NCBI GenBank assembly: GCA_964645835.1
Contig: CAZYDG010000043.1
Coordinates: 62,001 to 126,000 of the forward strand
Source of the DNA: CAZBME01 sp964645835
Lineage (GTDB): Bacteria > Desulfobacterota > Syntrophia > Syntrophales > UBA8958
Length of the DNA: 64,000 nucleotides
Direction: 5' to 3'
The first letter of the stretch is position 1. The number at the start of each line of letters is the position of its first letter. The notes beneath the pieces were generated by a model, which was not told where the DNA came from, did no database searches, and saw only the letters and a list, made by a program, of their open reading frames with translations. The position numbers and the translations under genes are program-made. Shown piece after piece: positions 53,222-62,091 of the stretch.

Positions 53222-53850
53222 TGTCAATTCCAGGACGTATGAACAGATGCGCATTTTTAGCCGCTTTGCTTCTATTGTGCTTCAGCATGATCGGCTGGGG
53301 TGAAAGCTGGGAGGATATTCGGAAGGAATCGGCAAAGGTCTCGTCCATCAGTGCTGATTTTACCCAGACGAAGCACATGAAGATTCTGACGAAACCCCTG
53401 ATATCGAAGGGCCGTTTTTATTTTCAGGCTCCTGATTCGGTCCGATGGGAATATGCGGCGCCCGTCAAAAGCATTCTCCTTATGAGCCGTCACGGCATTA
53501 AGCGTTATACCCAGGGCAGCCGGGGACTTGTAGAGGATGGAAGCGCCTCCACGGCGTCCATGCAAGTGGTCCTCAAGGAAATCAGCCGGTGGAGCAGCGG
53601 CCGGTTTACTGAAAATGAATTCTTTGCAGCCACCATCCAGAGAGGGAAGGAGCCGAAGATTGTTCTCATACCGAAGGAAAAAGGCATGTCGGAGATGATT
53701 TCCAGAATCGCCATTACTCTTTCATCGGATCGGCCGGGGCTGTTGAAATCCGTCAAAATAGAAGAAGGGGTGGGTAACTACACTTTCTTTGTGTTCAGCA
53801 ATGTGCAAATGAACGACAAGATCAGCGAATCCCTGTTCCAGACGCCATGA
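53221..53850 (+). CDS. LolA-like periplasmic carrier of aryl-polyene-type clusters
   Basis: 209 residues from the GTG that overlaps the fabG stop; an ATG at 53239 gives 203. A signal peptide (FLAALLLLCFSMIGWGES) is followed by a LolA fold: SSISADFTQTKHMKILTKPL and KGRFYFQAPDSVRWEYAAP. LolA-like genes are typical members of aryl-polyene clusters, where they may shuttle the lipid product across the periplasm. It overlaps the next gene by four bases. Confidence 0.85.
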   Translation: MSIPGRMNRCAFLAALLLLCFSMIGWGESWEDIRKESAKVSSISADFTQTKHMKILTKPLISKGRFYFQAPDSVRWEYAAPVKSILLMSRHGIKRYTQGSRGLVEDGSASTASMQVVLKEISRWSSGRFTENEFFAATIQRGKEPKIVLIPKEKGMSEMISRIAITLSSDRPGLLKSVKIEEGVGNYTFFVFSNVQMNDKISESLFQTP

Positions 53851-54539
53851 AAGCCAATGCATGGTTACATCGTGCCGTCGCTTCGGCGATCGTGATGGCC
53901 TTCTTGGCGTCCTGTGCCGGTCTTCCCGCGATCAAGCCCCTTGATCCGGCCGAGACCTGGGAGATTGCTGCGAGATGCCGCGCGCCCTTTGCAGAAGGTT
54001 CTCACCGCGTTGTTCATGCTCTGGAGGCACAAATCGGGGGGCGGCAGGCGGGCACCCTTTTGGGTATCACCCTCTTTGATCCCTCTGCGGAGACACTCCA
54101 TGGGGCGATCCTTACACTGGAGGGGTTTGTCCTCTTCGATGCCCGTTATGACAAGGGATTAGTGGTAAACCGGGCCGTGCCTCCCTTTGACGCGCCCCAT
54201 TTCGGCAGTAATATGATGGAGGATATCCGGCTGCTGTTTTTGGCCCCGAAAGGACGGCTACTGGCTGCCGGACATCTTGCGGATTATGCCGGCATATGCC
54301 GTTACGAGGTTGCGGGGGGCGCGGTTGAGGATGTGATCGTTTACCACGATAGCACCTGGGAGATACGGATGTATGGTGCAGATGGCGGAAAAATCAGGTC
54401 GGTCCGTGTTCTTTCCTTAAGGAACCATATTCCGGAAGCGGTCGAACTGACCGGTTTTCAATCAGTCGGTTATACCTTGCGCATGACCCTGATTAGCACC
54501 GAGGCTGTAGGGCCGGAGGCGGTTGAGCAGTCTAAATAG
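53847..54539 (+). CDS. DUF3261-like lipoprotein
   Basis: 230 residues with a lipoprotein signal (AIVMAFLASCAGLPAIKP, Cys about 23). The rest is a beta-rich domain (LLGITLFDPSAETLHGAILT, then FVLFDARYDKGLVVNRAVPP) that fits the DUF3261 lipoproteins located beside LolA-like genes in aryl-polyene clusters. Role unknown; probably a membrane-bound partner of the LolA-like protein. It is followed by a repeat copy in reverse orientation. Family assignment by pattern and context. Confidence 0.75.
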   Translation: MKANAWLHRAVASAIVMAFLASCAGLPAIKPLDPAETWEIAARCRAPFAEGSHRVVHALEAQIGGRQAGTLLGITLFDPSAETLHGAILTLEGFVLFDARYDKGLVVNRAVPPFDAPHFGSNMMEDIRLLFLAPKGRLLAAGHLADYAGICRYEVAGGAVEDVIVYHDSTWEIRMYGADGGKIRSVRVLSLRNHIPEAVELTGFQSVGYTLRMTLISTEAVGPEAVEQSK

Positions 54540-54574
54540 CTATTAATAGATTTTTGAAAAACTCGATTTAGGGC

Positions 54575-54697
54575 AGGCTGTTCAAAAATGTCAAGATTCA
54601 AGGCGCGCAAAAAGCTGAGGAGTGAGGCGTACATAGAAGTACGTCGAATGACGAAGCTTGCAGTGTAACGCAGAAGATGGACGTTTTTCAACAGCCT
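54575..54697 (-). repeat. Mosaic palindromic repeat, copy 10 (reverse orientation)
   Basis: Compact copy in the opposite orientation to those upstream. It starts AGGCTGTTCAAAAATGTCA and ends GGACGTTTTTCAACAGCCT. The A/T tail, TTTTTGAAAAACTCGATTTAG at 54551, precedes it. It lies between two co-directional genes of the cluster. Confidence 0.92.
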
Positions 54698-54710
54698 GCT
54701 AAGGAAACTT

Positions 54711-55967
54711 ATGAAATTTAAACTGATATACCCAAAATGGCGGAAGCTGGACCGGCAAACGGCGTTTCACCTGCCGCCCCATGGTCCCGTTGTTTTTGCC
54801 GCCACGATCCCCGACGACGTGGAAGTTGAATTTGTCGACGAGAATGTGGAAGAGCTCCGCTTCGATGATTCCCCCGACTTTGTCGGCATCTCCATGATGT
54901 TGACGAGCCAGGTAACACGCGGCTGGGCCATTGCCGACATATACCGCAAGCGGGGAATCAAGGTGATATTCGGCGGTATTGCGACTATGCTCCATGCGGA
55001 AGAGACGCTGAATCACGCCGACGCCGTCTTTCTCGGCGAGGCGGAAGGGAGGATGGCTAAGGTCTTCGAAGATTTCCGGCATGACCGTCTGAAACAGGAG
55101 TATAACTACCTCCTCGATTTTCCTCCCATCGAATCGGTCGGCCCGGCCCGGCGTTCTATCCTGAATCGTGATTTGTACTATCATAAAGGGGTGCGGATGG
55201 TCGATCTGGCCCACACGTCCCGAGGATGCCGATTTAGTTGTTATCCCTGTTGCGTCAGTTTTCTCGGGGGACGGTCGTTTCGTCCCCGGCCTTTTGATAA
55301 GGTTATTGAGGAGTTGGCCGGCATCGAAAACAACCGGCTTTTTCTCGTGGATAACTCCCTGGCCCAGGATAAGGCGTGGGAAATGGGCCTCTTCAAAGAG
55401 ATGATCCCCCTGAAGAAAAAGTGGTGTTGCCACCCCATCGAGGACGATCCCGATGTCCTCGATCTTGCCGCCCGAGCCGGTGCATGGTATGTCTATCAGG
55501 CCGTTTTCGACACGTCCGATTATATCCGGGACCGGATCAAACGCTATCATGACTATGGCATCGGTGTGAAGGGGACGATCCTTTTGGGGCTTGACAATCA
55601 TACGGAAGACGGTATCAAACGGCTTATCGACTTTCTCTTGGAAGTGGAGCTCGATATCGCAGAATTCACGATTCTGACGCCCTTTCCCCATACGCAGGCT
55701 TTTGACGATTTTCATCGGCAAGGGAGGATCTTGTCATACAGCTGGGACGATTATACGTGCGACCGCGTCGTCTTCCAGCCGAAACACATGGCGCCCGAGC
55801 GGCTTCAGGAACTCTACTACGAGGCATGGGACACGTTTTATCGCGACGAACCGCAGAACTACAAGATGTTCAAGCTATTAAAGACGGTCAGCGAAAGGGA
55901 AAAAGCGGACAACACGTTCATCCATCGGAGGCGGGATCTCATATCAAAGACCTTCGGCAGGGAATGA
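54711..55967 (+). CDS. B12-binding radical SAM protein 1
   Basis: 418 residues. The cobalamin-type N-terminal domain covers about 1-140 (FVGISMMLTSQVTRGWAIAD), then the radical SAM motif CRFSCYPC with Cys173, Cys177 and Cys180 (CX3CX2C). After it come FLVDNSLAQDKAWEMGLF and GIGVKGTILLGLDNHTEDGI. Such enzymes methylate or rearrange unactivated carbons. It begins a second transcription block after the repeat and lies 13 nt before the ammonia-lyase. Substrate unknown; a polyene or acyl intermediate of this cluster is likely. Confidence 0.85.
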   Translation: MKFKLIYPKWRKLDRQTAFHLPPHGPVVFAATIPDDVEVEFVDENVEELRFDDSPDFVGISMMLTSQVTRGWAIADIYRKRGIKVIFGGIATMLHAEETLNHADAVFLGEAEGRMAKVFEDFRHDRLKQEYNYLLDFPPIESVGPARRSILNRDLYYHKGVRMVDLAHTSRGCRFSCYPCCVSFLGGRSFRPRPFDKVIEELAGIENNRLFLVDNSLAQDKAWEMGLFKEMIPLKKKWCCHPIEDDPDVLDLAARAGAWYVYQAVFDTSDYIRDRIKRYHDYGIGVKGTILLGLDNHTEDGIKRLIDFLLEVELDIAEFTILTPFPHTQAFDDFHRQGRILSYSWDDYTCDRVVFQPKHMAPERLQELYYEAWDTFYRDEPQNYKMFKLLKTVSEREKADNTFIHRRRDLISKTFGRE

Positions 55968-55980
55968 TCTATTTGAAGGA

Positions 55981-57564
55981 ATGGAAAAAATGAGCAAACA
56001 GAATCATATCGTAGTCGGGGAAGGGTCCTTGACCGTGGATCAAATAATTGCCGTGGCCTTGGGCAAGGCGAAGGTTGCCGTCAGCACGGACAAAGCTTTT
56101 CTTAAGGGAATGAAAGAGACGCGGGCCATGCTCTTGTCCGCCATTCAGAACGATGTGGCCGTCTACGGCGTGAATACGGGATACGGAAAATCCTGCGGGA
56201 AGCGGATTCCCGTAAAAACGGCGTCAAAGAAAGTCGTCAGCCCCCTGGCGTTCCACGGGTGCGGGACCGGCGAGCCTGTCGGCATCCCCGAGACCCGGGC
56301 CGCCATGCTATGCCGGATGCTTTGTCTGGCCAAGGGTTACTCCGGTGTTTCCGTAGAGCTTTTGCAACAGCTTGCGGCATTCCTCAATCTGGGCATTACA
56401 CCCGTCGTTCCCAGCGAGGGTTCCGTAGGGGCATCAGGCGATCTGACGCCCATGTCCTATATCGCAGCCTGTCTTGAAGGTCAGCGGGAGGTCTTTTTTG
56501 GTGGCAAACGCATGGCTACCGGGCAGGCCCTCAAGATGGCAAATCTCTCTCCTTACACCTTCGGGCCGAAGGAACCCCTGTCCATGATCAACGGGACGAC
56601 GACCATGACCGGTATTGCCGTCATGGTGATCCACCGGGCCCGGAAGATTCTCCGGGCCGCTGTCTGCGCCGCAGCCCTCAGTGTCCATGCCTTCAAGGGA
56701 AAAGTGGAACATTTCCACCCCCTGATTGGCGAGGTCAAGCCTTTTCCGGGGCAGGTCTTCGTGGCCGATGCGCTGCGCCATCTCCTGGCAACGGAGGCGG
56801 ATACGGCCGGCCTTGAGGAAAGCAGTCCCGAGGCTCTCCAGGACCCCTATTCCATCCGTTGCACTCCCCAGATTGCGGGTGTTCTTTGTGATGCCCTGGA
56901 GTGGGCCTCCCGGTGGGTGGAAATCGAGGCCAACAGTTCAAACGACAATCCCATGTTCGACCCCGAAACAGGTCGCCCCTTCATGAGCGGAAACTTCTAT
57001 GGCGGCCATATTGCCTTCGCCATGGACGCCCTGAAATCGGCTATCGCAGCCATCGCTGACTTGTCGGACCGGCAGATTATTCTTCTGGTCAATCCCCAGA
57101 CGAATAGGGGTCTTCCCGCTGATCTGGTTGGGGCCAAGGGCGACAGGTATCTGATGAATCATGGGTTCAAGGCCATCTCCATCACGGCAACGGCCCTTTG
57201 TGCCGAGGCGTTGAAGGCGACCATGCCCGCGGCCGCTTTCTCCCGTTCCTGTGAATCACACAATCAGGACAAGGTCAGCCTTGGCACCATTGCAGCGCGG
57301 GATGCCGAACGGATCTGCACCCTCGTCGAACGGACCGTCGCCATTCACCTCCTGACGGCCGCCCAGGCCTGCGATTTACGCAGCGCCTATGAGGTTAGGC
57401 CGCATTTGGCGGCCCTCATGAAGACCATCCGTTCCCTGGCCAAAGGCATTGTCGAAGACCGACCCATGGATGGGGATATCGAGAAACTGGTCCGTGCCAT
57501 GGTCCATTCCGATGACTTTGCGTTGCCGGAGGCGGATGAATATAGCAGAGGAGGTCGGCCATGA
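55981..57564 (+). CDS. Aromatic amino acid ammonia-lyase (HAL/PAL/TAL family)
   Basis: 527 residues. The MIO cofactor triad is Ala151-Ser152-Gly153 in SVGASGDLTPMSY, the catalytic Tyr is in VNTGYGKSCG, and NDNPMFDPETGRPF with GNFYGGH follows. The selectivity segment reads FHGCGTG, with His where HutH has His83 and Phe where it has Ser82. Histidine is therefore not assured; a Tyr or Phe ammonia-lyase is possible. Cinnamate or coumarate formed here could be the aryl starter for the ligase at 50418. It overlaps the thioesterase by four bases. Confidence 0.88.
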   Translation: MEKMSKQNHIVVGEGSLTVDQIIAVALGKAKVAVSTDKAFLKGMKETRAMLLSAIQNDVAVYGVNTGYGKSCGKRIPVKTASKKVVSPLAFHGCGTGEPVGIPETRAAMLCRMLCLAKGYSGVSVELLQQLAAFLNLGITPVVPSEGSVGASGDLTPMSYIAACLEGQREVFFGGKRMATGQALKMANLSPYTFGPKEPLSMINGTTTMTGIAVMVIHRARKILRAAVCAAALSVHAFKGKVEHFHPLIGEVKPFPGQVFVADALRHLLATEADTAGLEESSPEALQDPYSIRCTPQIAGVLCDALEWASRWVEIEANSSNDNPMFDPETGRPFMSGNFYGGHIAFAMDALKSAIAAIADLSDRQIILLVNPQTNRGLPADLVGAKGDRYLMNHGFKAISITATALCAEALKATMPAAAFSRSCESHNQDKVSLGTIAARDAERICTLVERTVAIHLLTAAQACDLRSAYEVRPHLAALMKTIRSLAKGIVEDRPMDGDIEKLVRAMVHSDDFALPEADEYSRGGRP

Positions 57565-57983
57565 GCAGCAAGGGGCATTTGTCCTGTGAAGTGGAAGGCC
57601 GGGTGGCCTTTTACGATCTCGATCCCATGCAGATTGTATGGCATGGAAATTATTTCAACTACTTCGAGGATGCAAGGCGGGCTTTATTCGCCAACTGCGG
57701 CATCGATCTTAACGAGTTTTTCCTCCGGACCCAATGTCTGTTTCCCATTATAAGGACGTCCACTAAGCATGTCTATCCCCTCCGTTACGGCGATGAATAC
57801 GTCTGCAAAGCCACCTTGATGGAGGCGAAGACGAAGATCGTCGTTGATTTCGAGATCCGCCTCAAAAGGGATGGGAGACTGTGTACCCGTGGCAGGACGG
57901 AGCAAGTGACGGTAAAGGCACCGGCCATGGAGATACTGTTCAATGTCCCCGATGAGATCCGCAGCGCCCTGGGGTTTGGATGA
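57561..57983 (+). CDS. Hot-dog acyl thioesterase (ApeK-like, 4HBT)
   Basis: 140 residues. YDLDPMQIVWHGNYFNYFED holds the Asp and the Tyr of the 4HBT family, followed by RRALFANCG and PLRYGDEYVC. It would release an acyl chain from its carrier. Thioesterases of this type belong to aryl-polyene clusters. It overlaps the ammonia-lyase and the fusion gene by four bases each, showing strict co-expression. Confidence 0.9.
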   Translation: MSSKGHLSCEVEGRVAFYDLDPMQIVWHGNYFNYFEDARRALFANCGIDLNEFFLRTQCLFPIIRTSTKHVYPLRYGDEYVCKATLMEAKTKIVVDFEIRLKRDGRLCTRGRTEQVTVKAPAMEILFNVPDEIRSALGFG

Positions 57984-59698
57984 CGGTTACGGAATTTCGC
58001 AAAGCCCTCGTGGCGGGCGTTGAACGGATGACGGCCTGGTCGGGCCTGCTGGACCGGATCAACGTTTTTCCCGTTGCTGACGGCGATACGGGGCGAAACC
58101 TCGTCATCAGCCTGTCGCCGCTCCGCCGGACCGATACGGCGGCGGACACGGTAGCCCAGGACCTGCTTTTTTCGGCGCGGGGGAATGCAGGTAATATTGC
58201 CGCCCGTTTTTTTAATGCCCTGATGCGGACAAACAGCCCGGAAAGCCTTGCAGCGGCCATCGACAGGGGACGGGAGCAGGCCTGGCAGGCCGTAGCCGAT
58301 CCCCAGCCGGGGACCATGTTGACCTTCTTCGACGGGTTGGCCCGCCAAGCGGGGCAAGGAGCCATCCAGGGAGATTTGGCGTGGGTCGGGGCAGTGATGA
58401 ATGATCTGGCGGTTGTTGTCCTGGAGACGACGGCCATGCAGCCTCGCCTGAAACACGCGGGTGTCGTGGATGCCGGTGCCTTGGGTATGTTTTTGTTTTT
58501 TGATGGGTTTTTCCATGCCATGGCTGGTGATGCTGAGGCGGCAAGTCCCGTCACGACCCTCTTTGCGGGCCGCCTTGACCGGCGCCCTGACGTTCAGGAG
58601 GAAGAATCGGGATATTGTGTGGATATGGTCCTGGCAGGATCGGGGAGCGGAGAGCAGGACCTTGCGGCTCTTGCCCAAATGGGAAAAAGCGTTGTTGCCA
58701 TTCGGGAAGGCGATTACATCAAGGTCCACCTCCATACGCCGGACCGGGACCGGACCCGCTGCGATGTTGAGGTCTTCGGATCCGTCCTGCGCTGGTCTGA
58801 GGATAACATCACAGCCCAGACAGCAGCCTTTCGGGATGCCCGGCCGAGGCAGGCCATTCATATCATGACCGACGCCGCCGGGTCGTTGACCCGTGAAAGC
58901 GCGCAGGCTCTTGATGTGACCCTCCTGGACAGTTATATCCTTCTGGGGGAAAACGCTTTTCCCGAGAGTTGCCTGACGCCGGATCTGCTCTACGATGCCA
59001 TGAAAAGAGGCCTTCCTGTTTCCACTTCCCAGGCTTCCGTTTTCGAACGGCACCAGTCCTATCAGAGCGTCGTTGACCTTTATGGGAAAACGCTTTATCT
59101 GTGTGTCGGATCCGTCTATACGGGAAACTGCGATATTGCCAGGCAGTGGAAAACGAGAATTGACAAGGGTTCCTGTCTGGATATCATCGATACGGGCTCG
59201 GCTGCGGGCCGCTTAGGGCTCCTCGCCGCGGTCACGTCACAGTTCGCCTGCCGGACGGCCGATGCGGACGAGGTTATCGATTATGCCAAAAAAGCCGTTC
59301 ACCGCTGCCATGAATATATCTTCCTGGACTCTCTTCATTACCTGGCGGCGGGGGGGCGGATGTCCAAGGCAAGGGCCTTTCTGGGTGATATGCTCCGCAT
59401 GAAACCCATCATCAGCCCCATGGCCGACGGAGCGGGAAAGGTCGGTATGGCGAGAAACCGCGCGGATCAGGTCGCTTTTGCGAAGGAAAAACTTTTCACC
59501 TTTCTCAAACCCGATTCCCGGTCCGTTATCTGGCTCGAATATACGGATAACGCTGATTGGGTGCAAAAGGTGTTGCAGCCGGAGGTGACAAAATGGTATC
59601 TCTTGGCGGAAATTGTCGTGAAGCCCCTGTCGTTGACTACGGGTGTCCACACGGGGCCGGCGACATGGGCTGTGGCATTTTTTGCCGATGTGTTGTAG
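57980..59698 (+). CDS. FakA-like DAK2 kinase fused to a DegV/FakB domain
   Basis: 572 residues. The first 200 residues are a DAK2/DhaL-type kinase domain: INVFPVADGDTGRNL (Asp34 and Asp36 for Mg-ATP), then FFDGLARQAGQGAIQGDLAW. A FakA middle region follows with REGDYIKVHLHTPDRDR. From about 292 a DegV domain begins (IHIMTDAAGSLTRE) and ends TGVHTGPATWAVAF, including the conserved His. The Thr pocket STSQAS is present; the SGT pocket reads TGN. FakA phosphorylates a fatty acid held by FakB; here both are one chain, so a self-contained acyl-phosphate maker is plausible. Overlaps the thioesterase by four bases. Confidence 0.85.
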   Translation: MTVTEFRKALVAGVERMTAWSGLLDRINVFPVADGDTGRNLVISLSPLRRTDTAADTVAQDLLFSARGNAGNIAARFFNALMRTNSPESLAAAIDRGREQAWQAVADPQPGTMLTFFDGLARQAGQGAIQGDLAWVGAVMNDLAVVVLETTAMQPRLKHAGVVDAGALGMFLFFDGFFHAMAGDAEAASPVTTLFAGRLDRRPDVQEEESGYCVDMVLAGSGSGEQDLAALAQMGKSVVAIREGDYIKVHLHTPDRDRTRCDVEVFGSVLRWSEDNITAQTAAFRDARPRQAIHIMTDAAGSLTRESAQALDVTLLDSYILLGENAFPESCLTPDLLYDAMKRGLPVSTSQASVFERHQSYQSVVDLYGKTLYLCVGSVYTGNCDIARQWKTRIDKGSCLDIIDTGSAAGRLGLLAAVTSQFACRTADADEVIDYAKKAVHRCHEYIFLDSLHYLAAGGRMSKARAFLGDMLRMKPIISPMADGAGKVGMARNRADQVAFAKEKLFTFLKPDSRSVIWLEYTDNADWVQKVLQPEVTKWYLLAEIVVKPLSLTTGVHTGPATWAVAFFADVL

Positions 59699-59733
59699 GG
59701 GAATGAAATATTATGAAAACATCGATTTTGGGC

Positions 59734-59855
59734 AGGCTGTTCAAAAATGCCCAGATGCAAGGCGCGCACAAGCTGAGGAAAGAGGCGTACATAGAAGTAC
59801 GTTGATTGACGAGGCTTACGGCGCAACGCAGCAGATGGACGTTTTTCAACAGCGT
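59734..59855 (-). repeat. Mosaic palindromic repeat, copy 11 (reverse orientation)
   Basis: Compact 122-bp copy; starts AGGCTGTTCAAAAATGCCC and ends GGACGTTTTTCAACAGCGT. The tail GAAAACATCGATTTTGGGC precedes it. It lies between the fusion gene and the GT2 gene. Confidence 0.92.
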
Positions 59856-59870
59856 GCTAATAAAACTGAC

Positions 59871-60626
59871 ATGGCATACGAAAATAATAAAAGCAATACC
59901 CCTATCGGTCCTGTAGCCGTTGTTATCCCCGTTTACAACCACGAAGAGAAGGTTGCCGATGTCGTCCGTGAGGCCCTGAGGCTTAATCTCCCCGTGTTTG
60001 TCGTCGATGATGGTTCGACGGATCAATCCTTAACACGCATCCAGGACATTCCCCATGTCCATGTCATACGCCATGACAGAAACCGGGGCAAAGGGGCCGC
60101 CCTCCTGACGGGTTTTGCCGCCGCATCCCTCTGGGCGGATTGGGCCGTCACCATCGATGCCGACGGGCAGCATCATCCCGAAGATGCCTGGAATCTGATC
60201 CGTGCCGTGCCACCCGGCACCAGGCCGATTGTTATTGGCCGGCGTGAGGGCATGGAACACGGCCATGTGCCGTGGACAAGTCGTTTCGGACGGGCTTTTT
60301 CGAATTTTTGGGTTTGGGCGTCCGGTGGCCCGGTGATTGAGGATTCCCAGAGCGGTTTCCGGCTTTATCCCCTGCCGGAGGTTATGTGCCTTCAAGTGCA
60401 GGCCAGACGTTTCCAGTTCGAGGTCGAGGTTCTCGCCCGGGCCAAATGGCGCGGCGTTCCTATCCTGTCTGCCCCTGTCCGTGTGACATATCAGCCGGCC
60501 GGTGAACGGGTGTCCCACTATCGCGGCTTTGTCGATTTCATGCGGAACACGGGTACTTTCAGCCGTTTAATCTTTCGCAGAATCTGCATTATGCCCTTTA
60601 TAAAAGGGTCACAAGGGCACCATTAA
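59871..60626 (+). CDS. GT2 family glycosyltransferase
   Basis: 251 residues from ATG 59871, chosen because the longer open frame upstream runs through a repeat element. GPVAVVIPVYNHEEKVADVV, FVVDDGSTDQSL and the DXD-type site TIDADGQHHPEDA are standard GT2 (DPM1-like) motifs. QSGFRLYPLPEV follows near 150. A GT2, often with an acyltransferase, is a usual member of aryl-polyene clusters. It lacks the membrane helices of polyprenol synthases. It precedes the second radical SAM gene by 16 nt. Confidence 0.88.
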   Translation: MAYENNKSNTPIGPVAVVIPVYNHEEKVADVVREALRLNLPVFVVDDGSTDQSLTRIQDIPHVHVIRHDRNRGKGAALLTGFAAASLWADWAVTIDADGQHHPEDAWNLIRAVPPGTRPIVIGRREGMEHGHVPWTSRFGRAFSNFWVWASGGPVIEDSQSGFRLYPLPEVMCLQVQARRFQFEVEVLARAKWRGVPILSAPVRVTYQPAGERVSHYRGFVDFMRNTGTFSRLIFRRICIMPFIKGSQGHH

Positions 60627-60642
60627 TTTCTTAAAGGATGTC

Positions 60643-62091
60643 ATGCGCGTCACTCTGGTTCATCCCGCCGGATCAAACTGGATGCCCGGAAAAAAGGATC
60701 TGGCCGCCACGGCCAACCGGATGGCCCCTTTGGGCCTCCTGTCCATTGCTGCCTACCTTAAGCGGGAAAGCCATCGGGTGACGATCCACGATTGTCTCGG
60801 GCCGGGCGCCTCGACGGATATTCGGGAGAACATCCGTATTGTTCTACAATCGAAACCGGATATGGTCGGCTTCTCGACAACGACCTCGGGTTTTCTCGAT
60901 GCCCATGACATGGCCCTCCGGATTAAGGAGGCCGATCCCCGGATTAAGACGGTCGCGGGTGGCGTCCATGTATCCGCTCTGGGCGAGACCCTCATGGGGC
61001 CGTTTCCTGCTTTCGACTATCTCTGCCCCGGCGAGGGAGAGGTGGTCTTGGCTGATCTGGCATCCGGCAAGGACCCTGCCGTTATCGACGGCCTGATCCG
61101 GCGTGACGGAGAGGCGGTCGTGACAAATCCTCCACGAGAATCCCTCCTCGATCTGGACACTCTTCCTTTTCCCGATTACGAAGGCCTCAAGGGATTTCCC
61201 AGGGGTTATAACCTGCCGCTGTTCAGCTATATCGAGACGCCCGGCGCCACCATGAGCACAAGCCGGGGCTGTCCCTACCAGTGTTCCTACTGCGACCGGT
61301 CCGTCTTCAAGCGCACCTTCCGGTACAACAGCCCGGCCTATATCTACGAGCATATGGCATATCTCAGGCGGCGTTTCGGCGTTCGCCATATCAATATCTA
61401 CGACGACCTTTTCACGCTCCACCGGGGCCGTATTGCCGAGCTGTGCAGCCTTTTATCATCTAAACCCTTGGGTATCCGGTTCAACTGTGCCGTCCGTGTG
61501 GGTCATGCGGATAATGATTTATTGAATATGCTCAAAGAGGCAGGTTGCCTCATGGTCTCCGTCGGCATCGAATCGGCCGATCCGGTTCTCCTCGAACGGC
61601 ACAAATCGGGCGTTACCCTGGACGAGGTGACCGATACGGTGAGACGGATCAAGGCCTGCGGTCTCAGGGCGAAAGGGCTGTTCATGATGGGCCTTCCCGG
61701 CGAGACGGAAGTGTCGATCCGTATGACGAGTGATTTTGTCCTGTCCCTGGGCCTGGACGATATGAATATGTCCAAATTTACCCCCTTTCCGGGAGCCCCC
61801 GTCTGGTTGTCCATTCGGGATGATGGGGTTTTTGACGAGGACTGGCGGCAGATGAACTGCCTCAATTTCGTTTTCGTCCCGAAGACCATAAAATCTAAGG
61901 AAAGACTGGATTACCTCTACAATTGGCATGTGAAGAGGTTCTATTCCGATCGTGCTTGGCGGCGGCGCTTTGGCAAACGTCTCTGGCAGCATCGGTGGAG
62001 CCTGCTTTACCTGCTTCGCCATGGACCGTCGTTTCTGGCGACCAAACGGGCCTTTGAGCCAAACGATAAAGGAGACCCCCAATTACTATGA
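60643..62091 (+). CDS. B12-binding radical SAM protein 2
   Basis: 482 residues. The N-terminal cobalamin-type domain (about 1-150) holds MAPLGLLSIAAYLKRESHRV and KTVAGGVHVSALGETLMGPF. The radical SAM motif is SRGCPYQCSYC with Cys210, Cys214 and Cys217. SVGIESADPVLLERHKSGVT and LFMMGLPGETEV are normal family blocks. The C-terminus carries Arg-rich segments of a third domain. The enzyme likely methylates or remodels a lipid or sugar intermediate. Its stop overlaps the next gene by four bases. Confidence 0.87.
   Translation: MRVTLVHPAGSNWMPGKKDLAATANRMAPLGLLSIAAYLKRESHRVTIHDCLGPGASTDIRENIRIVLQSKPDMVGFSTTTSGFLDAHDMALRIKEADPRIKTVAGGVHVSALGETLMGPFPAFDYLCPGEGEVVLADLASGKDPAVIDGLIRRDGEAVVTNPPRESLLDLDTLPFPDYEGLKGFPRGYNLPLFSYIETPGATMSTSRGCPYQCSYCDRSVFKRTFRYNSPAYIYEHMAYLRRRFGVRHINIYDDLFTLHRGRIAELCSLLSSKPLGIRFNCAVRVGHADNDLLNMLKEAGCLMVSVGIESADPVLLERHKSGVTLDEVTDTVRRIKACGLRAKGLFMMGLPGETEVSIRMTSDFVLSLGLDDMNMSKFTPFPGAPVWLSIRDDGVFDEDWRQMNCLNFVFVPKTIKSKERLDYLYNWHVKRFYSDRAWRRRFGKRLWQHRWSLLYLLRHGPSFLATKRAFEPNDKGDPQLL

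Noticed and set aside
54699..55721. 340-codon open frame on the minus strand
   Set aside because: Antisense of the first radical SAM gene, which has its CX3CX2C motif on the plus strand.
57785..59053. 422-codon open frame on the minus strand
   Set aside because: It lies entirely opposite the thioesterase and FakA-DegV genes, whose motifs are clear; the frame is open because of GC-rich codon bias.
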